A stretch of DNA of 64,000 bases from Erodium maritimum (lineage: Eukaryota > Streptophyta > Magnoliopsida > Geraniales > Geraniaceae). Below are positions 57,046-64,000 of the stretch, in pieces. Where the stretch lies: contig OY997594.1 in the NCBI GenBank assembly GCA_963921825.1, positions 67,441,675 through 67,505,674 of the forward strand, written 5' to 3'. The notes beneath the pieces were generated by a model. It was given only the letters and a program-made list of their open reading frames with translations, was not told where the DNA came from and made no database searches. Within the stretch, counting starts at the first letter, position 1. Each line of letters begins with the position of its first letter. The translations under genes were made by a program, and so were the position numbers.

Positions 57046-58476
57046 ATGGGTAGCAAAGAAGAAGCTAGTCAGATCGGTTCCAGCAACAACCCTAATAAGA
57101 TTGATCCATCGTTTGAGAGAGTAAATCTTGTTTCTCTTCGGGATATATATGTGAACAAACTGGTTTATCTGTTGATGTATATATGTCAATTGGTTTTACA
57201 GGTTGCAGATACAAGTGAAGAAACCCCGTCATCTGATGAGCACCAAAGGCGACAAGACCTTCTCTTGGAGATACCCTCAAGGGATCTCGAGGGTTTTGTG
57301 ACAATAAACATGCCCCCATCATCCCTAACTCTTAAGGATGTCCCCGAAAAAGAAGAAGAAGAAGGTGTTTGCAGGATTTGTTTGGTTGAGGTCGGTAATG
57401 ATAGCCAAACCCTAAGGATGGAATGCAGCTGCAAAGGCGGACTTGCAGTGGCCCACCAACAATGTGCCCTAAAATGGTTTACTCTCAAAGGTAACAAGAT
57501 ATGTGATGTCTGCAAGCAGGAGGTGCATAACCTATCTGTTCTCTCCCGGGGAGAGACAGAGGCTCAACAACCTAAGCCTGATCGTGTCTTTAGGTACGTA
57601 CTATACTGTTAGAATATAAAACTATAACTGAGTCTCGAAACTCAAGTAATTAAACTTTCACAGGTCTACTACTGCCTGGGGAGGGAGAGAACCTGCACCT
57701 GGGGTTGATCGTTGGAACAGGTACATACTTGACCATTGCTACGGTCCAACCCCAAAATGGTATGAGCGAATTAGTTAACTATTTTTTTTCACAGGGATAA
57801 TAAGGAGGTCTTCAGACTTGCCATAGTCACCTTTCTTGCTTACTTCTGTGTTGCTGAAACGCTTACGGTAAGTTTCAACAACACCCTTTATTTTTATCAG
57901 CAAAACAAATTTAAATGACCGGTTCTTTGAAGTGAAGAGGTTGGGGCGAATTCCAACAACACCCTTAATTTAGACTAAGTTATTGAGCGTTTCTTATAGT
58001 TGTTATATCATCAATCATGTATGTGCAGGTTAGGCATTTTGGTTTTGTTTCCACATGGTACACTCTCCCCATTACCGTTGTCTTGAGTGCACTGTCATCC
58101 TACTTTTCCACCACACTAGGTAGGAGGCCGACTTTACTGTATATTCCAAAATTAGAATATGCTTTGTCTGAAGCTGACTATATATATATATATATATATG
58201 TTCATGTTTATTTTATGTTCAGTATGGAACAAGTACGTATGGATTTATGCAGCTGCTCAGTTCGGGCTCGTGCTCTTCACTGCACGTTTTATCCCGGCCG
58301 ACGGGCCTCCCTATGCCTTTCCTCGTTATGCTTTGAATGTTCTTAGTCTTGGCATGGCCAGCATTCTTTTTTCAATCATTTGCATTGTGATTGATGATTG
58401 CATTGTCGGAGCACGCCTTAGAATTGCCGAAGAACGGCAGCGCGTTCAAATCAACAGCATGGTTCCGACGAGGTGA
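57046..58476 (+). CDS. RING-CH (RINGv) membrane E3 ubiquitin-ligase-like protein
   Basis: Predicted membrane ubiquitin ligase. Six exons: 57046-57120, 57202-57593, 57664-57720, 57795-57867, 58029-58119 and 58223-58476, all GT-AG. They total 942 nt, giving 313 aa. A RING-CH C4HC3 finger occupies about residues 82-129: C82, C85, C100, C102, H110, C113, C126 and C129 (CRICLVEVGNDS, MECSCKGGLAVAHQQC, ICDVCKQEV). A linker with AWGREPAPGVDRWN leads to three or four hydrophobic segments (LAIVTFLAYFCVAETL, LPITVVLSALSSY, WIYAAAQFGLVLF, ASILFSIICIVI) and a short basic tail. The layout fits a plant RINGv family with C-terminal membrane helices; target proteins are unknown. Intron 1 (81 nt) is in frame and stop-free. 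Intron 4 holds a SINE-like insert and intron 5 a TA microsatellite. Confidence 0.92.
57876..57966 (-). mobile_element. Short retroelement insert in RING-CH gene intron 4
   Basis: A 65-bp insert (57889-57953) is flanked by the perfect 13-bp repeat caacaacaccctt (57876-57888 and 57954-57966). On the minus strand it ends in TTTGCTGATAAAAATA, the same tail as LINE fragments at 19030 and 21660. It is a 5'-truncated SINE or LINE tail. Confidence 0.7.
58181..58200. repeat. (TA)n microsatellite in RING-CH gene intron 5
   Basis: About ten TA units just before the last exon of the gene. A shorter TA run also occurs in its promoter at about 56913-56928. Confidence 0.9.
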
Positions 58477-59552
58477 ATCGCCTCCACCAGCGAGCACTTC
58501 AAACATATACACAACTTTAGTCACCGTTGTTAGGTTCACTTGTTCATGTTTCCCTATTAACATTATATAATCTGTTCTTCATTTATCCAGTGTTTTGAAA
58601 CGTTCATCCATATTTTATTTTGATTGACGGGTTGTGATCTGTTAAAGCCCTATCCAACCCAAAAGCTCGAATTGATGGGTGGAGGCACTAATATGCTTAT
58701 CAAGTGTTCAATTTGTCCATACACTTTCTATGTGGGACTTATACTTCAACATGATCAACTCAAAGTTTGATCATGCACATGCGTGTATGAACACAAAAAA
58801 TTGCGTTGATGCGAGGTGTATGGTTAGATCATGCATAAAATTTGTGTGAACAGCAATATTTGCATTGATGGTTAGACCATGCACATGGACGATGTAGTTT
58901 AATTAGTTCAACTGTGATACACAACTTAGTATATATTTTCAAAAATCTCTATATATATATGATTACATTCAGTTACGAATGGGCTAATTTTGTACGAATA
59001 GGATTCAATCCAAGCCTTGAAATCGCACAAAATCGTTGGCTGGTATTTGGTTTGGATTAATATTTCACACGCAATATTTATTTCCTTAGTCCATCCAATA
59101 AAGGGTAAATCAGTCATTCGACATATACAATTAATGTCAGAAAAAGAATTCCTTATGTACAGGATGCGGTTGATGCAGAATATCAATTGTAAACGTAGAT
59201 GAATATTTGGAAATCTTGAGTTTAATTAAAACTCAAACTCCAAACGATTGTAAAGGTTTTTTTTTATAAAAAAAAGAGGAAACGATTTAGTGAAATAAAA
59301 AAGGAAACGAAATTGCAGATCTCCAAATTATAGAAATACTGAAACTCTACAAATAGAAGGATACTTTTACATATACAAAGTGGTGGACCGAATTTTATTA
59401 TCAGAACATACGAGTTCAAATCACCGTTTGAGTTAATTTTCAGTGGAAGAGATTCGTTAGTACTTTCACAGTATTTCGATTAGTATTCAACATTGTACAT
59501 CGCAGCAATGTAGTTGTCATTGATCTTTCTGTCGCATATATTGTTCAGAATC
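58477..59552. other. Intergenic, no gene recognised
   Basis: Downstream of the RING-CH gene. It includes the presumed 3' untranslated region, then AT-rich sequence. Short frames at 58926-59202 on both strands show no domain, signal peptide or splice partner. Confidence 0.45.
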
Positions 59553-62500
59553 ATGGTTAAGAAGGTGCAGACTTCGAATAAGAGTGGGAAGAAGACACAT
59601 TGTCCATATTTGTTATTCGGTGGTAAGTACCGTACAAACACATAGGTAGTAAAATGACACGGTTAGGGTGATGACATGTTTTTTCTGTGTCTGCGTAATA
59701 TTTTGTATGCATACACCACGTGTGTTGGATGATTAATTATATGAGTTTGAATGTAGCTTGACGTGCAAGTAAATTATATGTAGTCGAAACTTTGGGTACT
59801 AATTTGATAATTCATATTTGTATGTATACAAGGTTTAATTTGTATGACTAAAACTTTCAGCTTATACTTCGTTGGGGAACAAAAAAATTTCATTTTAGTT
59901 TCAAGAATATTTAAAAGGGTAATAAACCGCTGCGTTGTATTGGGTATTAAACTGAAAAACTATATATTACATTGTTGCGTAGACTGTGTAATGATGTTTG
60001 ACATTGGTTTGTATGTATATGAGCAGCAAATTGTATGAATAAATGTATTACAATGCAGTTCCGAAATTTGGGTACTGATCTGGAAACAATGCAATGTTTT
60101 TTTTATAAGCGAAAATTTATTAGGCAACCGTTCTACAAGAAAGTAAAACGATGCAAGAAAAACGATCCTGAAAAGGACCTTTTCCCCAAACCGATACAAG
60201 CAAACAACACAACTAAGAACAAAAAGAACAGGAAAGCAAACTAAACAGAGCACCACCCTCCTTGCCTACTTCCTATTCGGATTCAAGCAGAGAAATCTGT
60301 TAGACACCGAAACGGGAGTGGAATTGCCTGAATACGCTTCCGGAATATCCTCATTCTCGCTATCCTCGTCTTCCTCCTCAACCCCAACATGCTATGGGGA
60401 TTCAAAAACTAGGGAGTTTGCAACATCTTTTTTCACACATCGCTTGCTTAAGATCCACGTTCCATCTTTACCTTGTTTAGCAATATCAATATTGAAACTT
60501 CCCGCCTGACCCCCTTTATCAGCGGATGTTTTGGCTCTGGTCTGGTAAAAAACAGTTGGAGGAACTAACGTTTTTTGTTGTCCTTTTTTTGGACGACCAC
60601 GTTTCTTTGGGACCTCTAAGGGAATACTTGTTTTACTCAAAAGAATGTCTTTCCACGGGCTTCCGTCTTGTTCCACAAGGGTTCCTCCGTCACCTACCAG
60701 CGCAGGTATTTCAGCCTCAGACACCCCTTTGGCTTGCGTAACTGACAAGCCAAGCTGAACTGGATTTTGCACTGACCCATCTTTAGCCGAGCTTAAAACC
60801 TCAAGCCCACTCGGGGAGATAACCTCAACTGGATTCAGAGCAGTACCAATGCGTTAAAAAACGTCAAGCAATCTCGGGTCGGTGGCTGACTTCTGAACAC
60901 CTGGGCCTGGGCCACCAAGTGGCCCGTTAACTGCACCACAAGCAGCTGCTAATGGAACAGGCCTACACAACACTGGGCCTGCTTCAGAAATTGGCTCATT
61001 TGCCCCACAATCCGGTCCAATTACGACTCTGCCACGCTCATCTTCTTCCACGCGCGAGACATGCGCAGTCGTGAATTTTGGAAACAACAGATCACGATTT
61101 TCAACTGTTTCTGAAATCACGGGACGTGATTTCATGGCCAACGAATCGGGGATAGCAGTACCAATAATCACTGAAGATCCGGGATTGCGAATCCCCCTTG
61201 ATTCTGACGACTCCGGTGAACACCCAGGCTGCCGAGAGTGCACCTCAACGCCTGAAGCTTGGACGTCGACCCAGCCTGCATCGAGATCAAGTTTGCAGCG
61301 CCCAAACTGTCAGAGACCTCCCCCGAAGTCACCGCTGCACCGACGACATTGCTCTGTTTTGGAGGACGCAAAACAGGGAAACTCACCTGAAGCGCGGCGT
61401 CTTTTTCACGGTGAGCAAAAGCTAGAAATAGGGTGTAGCCGTTCAGTTTGTAACCATTATAGGTTTCAATAACCTTCTGAGCGACCTCTATGGTTTTGAA
61501 GGAGACAACCAAACAAGAAACCACGTCGATTTGCTCGCTTCGGAACCGTAATTGATACAATCTCACCGAAGGGACTCAGGGCATTACGAACCCAATCTGA
61601 ATCTGTTCCAAACGGTAAATTTTGGATGAAAATCTTACAACTTTAGTAGCTTGAATTTTCATCGTACCTCAGGGAAGAAACACGATCACTTTGCCCATTT
61701 TTTCCTGCGTTTCCAGCATGAACTCTGTGGATCTCCAGCTTGAAACTGTCAGGACCAGCTTTGGGACCAGCTATGTCCGGTCGAACTTGGGCCGGACCTT
61801 CGGTTTTGGTCGGGCGACTCTTGACCTTGACCAGTTTGTTTGCTACCCTTTTCTTCTCCACTGTTTTGCCATCGAAATTCCTTGCAAAGATGTCACGGTA
61901 ATCTATGTATAAGGATACCAAAACAGCTCCAAAAGAGGAGAATGACAGGCTCTACAGTGCAATATTGTAAGATTTGTATGTGTCATGTGTGCATGTTTTA
62001 TTCTTGTGGGAGAAACATTGGGTACTAATGTGTACAATTAATTTGTATGTACATCAAGTAAATATTGTATGGATTCATATTTATGTTCGACCCTGCTTGA
62101 TACACAAGTTAGGTGATGTTAGTGTGACCTTGTTTAATTGGGTAGGAAACCGAAACATTGTTTTAGGTGTTAAAGTGAAAAAAAATAAATACGTTACAGT
62201 GTTAGCCAAGTGATTTGGGTGTTAATTTGCTAATGTATGAATTACATCGTAGTGTCAAAATCGTTGTGATGGCATTTTTTGTCCGTATGTATATAAGAGT
62301 TATATTTTATGGTCATATGTATTTGTCTGGTTGCAGATGATCCTGACTTCCAGTCCACACCCGTTAAACCGGACTACAATAATGACAACCTACCGCTTGT
62401 GCAATTTTTCTAGAAGAAAGACCAAGTGGCTGGTCGAGATACTTCAGGTCAAGGAGGATCTAAAAGGAAGAAGAAAGTGGTTGCCAGCAAAAAAGAAACT

Positions 62501-63420
62501 GTATTAGAGAAAAAGTCAAAGCGGCCAAAATTTACGAAACATGATAAGAGAAATCTTATACGGTTGAGACGTGACGCCATGTTGGTATTGAAGACACGGG
62601 CATCACCAAACAAATTGGTACATGTGATCATTAGTTTAACGATGCCCAGAGACAGGTCGTTCGTGATATAGGGTTTGGATCCATACTGCAGATGGAAGTG
62701 AAGAACATCCCATCTGCGTTGTCGTTCTACTTGGTACAAAACTTTTATGTATGCAGCATGTCGCTACTAAACGACGGTAAACAGTCATTGCGGATCACCG
62801 ACCGTGAAGTGCACGACACACTTGGTATATCAATGGGCGGGTCGGTCGTTGAATGTAATATCTACGCAATAAAGGAGATCCCCGAGCTGGATGTGTGTCG
62901 CAGTCAGTTCAATAAAACCGCTATCACTACAACTATGGTGACCAATAGGATGATGACACAAACTGAAGGGTGTGATGAATTCATACGAAATTTTATGGTC
63001 ATGTTTGTCACCACGATGATCGAGTACGGATCTGACAATCTGGTTAATCAGGCGTGCTTCCGAGCGATAGTAGATGTTAATCGCATATCATCTTATAATT
63101 GGTGCTAGTTAGTTGTGCAAAAGCTTGCAATGTCAAGGTTAGATTGGGATTTCCTGAGCGAGGGGTCCCGGTTGTTCAACATACCAATCACATTTTTACT
63201 GGTGAATTTCAACTTTTTAATTCGCATAGTCAGTTCATTTAATATGAATTGCAATTTTTTTTAATGTATTTCGATTTTGATACAAATCTTGCAAAATGCA
63301 GTTGTTCTACCTGGATCGTGTGCAAGTGGACATACCGAATGTTCAGAGGTTGTGGCCATCCTTAATGGACTGGAGTACTGAAGTTGTTCATGACAGAGAA
63401 AAGTTCGAGATTTAGTTGGG
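59553..63420 (+). pseudogene. Plant-mobile-domain-like, transposon-associated protein, pseudogene
   Basis: Exon 1 (59553-59622) starts MVKKVQTSNKSGKKTHC and ends at a GTAAGT donor. Exon 2 begins at 62337 after gttgcag and joins in frame (FGDDPDFQSTPVKPDY). It reaches a TAG at 62411-62413, then a lysine-rich part (SKRKKKVVASKKE), and shifts frame near 62630. The conserved block follows: DAQRQVVRDIGFGSILQM, IPSALSFYLVQNF, LRITDREVHDTLGI, EFIRNFMVMFV and VDVNRISSYNW. A later exon near 63300 gives LFYLDRVQVDIP and LWPSLMDWSTEVV. This order matches the plant-mobile-domain/Ulp1-associated proteins carried by some MULEs. At least two stops and one frameshift are visible, so it is not functional. Confidence 0.55.
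60086..61966 (-). mobile_element. LINE-derived insertion with RRM-type ORF1, no ORF2
   Basis: The minus-strand element (about 61953 down to 60099) lies in the big intron of the mobile-domain pseudogene. The flanks are acaatgcaatgtt (60086-60098) and acagtgcaatatt (61954-61966), 11 of 13 identical. The 3' end is an A-run. Frames decode an RRM near the N terminus: KIFIQNLPFGTDSDWVRNAL and SPFGEIVSI, then after a frame change VSCLVVSFKTIEVAQKVIE and YTLFLAFAHREKD. A long linker follows, with an AT-hook-like KKRGRPKKGQQ at about 60600. Plant LINEs with an RRM in ORF1 are known. Here ORF1 goes straight to the 3' end. Confidence 0.7.
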
Positions 63421-63479
63421 GGCATTTGGTAAGGGTCACGTGCTCACGGATCCACCTCTTGTTCAGGTTGTAAATGCTG

Positions 63480-64000
63480 ATATACCCCCGACATGCAATG
63501 CTTCTGACGAACACTGTATGGGAGAGTAACCCGTAGTCTGTTGTAAGCCCGAGGTAAATAAGCATCATATTATTACAATACATTTTAGTTGTGTGGTGCT
63601 TTCATACATACATTGCGTAATACTACGAATAAGATAGATAAACATACAAAGTTAACGTAATATATCGACATTTAGTATACAGAGATTCGTTGAAAGATGT
63701 TGTGCGGCCGTGAAAAAGTATTCTGAGGCTATAACGGAGTTTGCTGTTATAATCCGTGATGGCCAACAAGGAGACCGTGATTCTCAAATTGTTCAACAAG
63801 GATGCATGCCGAACTGAAACAGTTACCCGCACACAACACGAAGGAACGGACTTTAATGTTGATCGGACTGTTGAGCGTAGTGTGAATTTCATTAAGAAAG
63901 CGGCTGACTATGCAGGTCCTATATGACGTGCTGTCGTTTCTAATGTTGCTCCTCCTGCTCCACAACAACTCAAAAGATGCATGTTCCGTCATACAAGTGT
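63480..64000 (+). pseudogene. Further exon debris of the mobile-domain element
   Basis: At about 63690-63820 the plus strand reads RFVERCCAAVKKYSEAITEF followed by AVIIRDGQQGDRDSQ, with stops soon after. It probably belongs to the same decayed gene and continues beyond the window. Confidence 0.3.

Noticed and set aside
1-64000. CRISPR arrays, bacterial operons or organelle inserts
   Set aside because: Intron-bearing plant genes and plant transposons fill the window; no regularly spaced repeat with unique spacers and no recognisable plastid or mitochondrial genes were seen.

Overview
This is a nuclear window from a flowering plant, almost certainly a eudicot. It has intron-bearing genes with GT-AG junctions, plant ribosomal protein genes with telo-box and site II promoters, an AP2-type factor with a miR172 site, a plant RING-CH ligase, and dense plant transposons (copia, Ty3/gypsy, LINE, MULE, PIF/Harbinger, CACTA). 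The plant-mobile-domain pseudogene near 62.5 kb resembles sequences I associate with asterids, but I would not name a genus.

Five genes look intact, and their full exon structures can be read. They are a euAP2/TOE-like factor (12809 down to 9816, minus, 10 exons, 477 aa), RPL4 (17802 down to 15817, minus, 2 exons, 405 aa), RPL23A (24394 to 25580, plus, 3 exons, 152 aa), a small cysteine-rich defensin-like secreted peptide (33503 down to 33129, minus, 2 exons, 77 aa), and a RING-CH membrane E3-ligase-like gene (57046 to 58476, plus, 6 exons, 313 aa). The defensin-like gene is easily missed because both exons are short. RPL4 and RPL23A are transcribed away from each other across about 6.5 kb of transposon debris.

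The rest is mostly transposons. From 1 to 5.9 kb lie LINE-ORF1-like relics, two of them bounded by target-site duplications and lacking any ORF2. From 18 to 23.9 kb lie LINE 3' fragments, a MULE-like relic and a 480-bp foldback MITE with a perfect 9-bp duplication. From 26.5 to 28.8 kb is a PIF/Harbinger element carrying only the Myb-like ORF1. From 29 to 32.7 kb are two more LINE-ORF1 derivatives in opposite orientations. From 34 to 47 kb is a nest: a LINE ORF2 (minus) split by a copia element (35.6-46.1 kb), whose 3' LTR is split by a 4.58-kb MULE (35938-40513), which itself lost its transposase core to another insertion.

From 48.9 to 55.7 kb is a CACTA-type (En/Spm, Transposase_24-like) transposase pseudogene. 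Its subterminal repeat array and one CACTAGTA terminus are still visible. Its first intron holds a MULE-type TIR element (49390-53669), which in turn holds a 2.74-kb solo LTR (50647-53385). From 59.5 kb to the right edge is a decayed plant-mobile-domain gene whose large first intron received an RRM-type LINE ORF1 fragment.

The genes do not form a pathway or operon. They are independent host genes kept among nested transposons. Regulation can be read directly only for the ribosomal genes (site II plus telo-box motifs) and the AP2 gene (miR172 site in the last coding exon).
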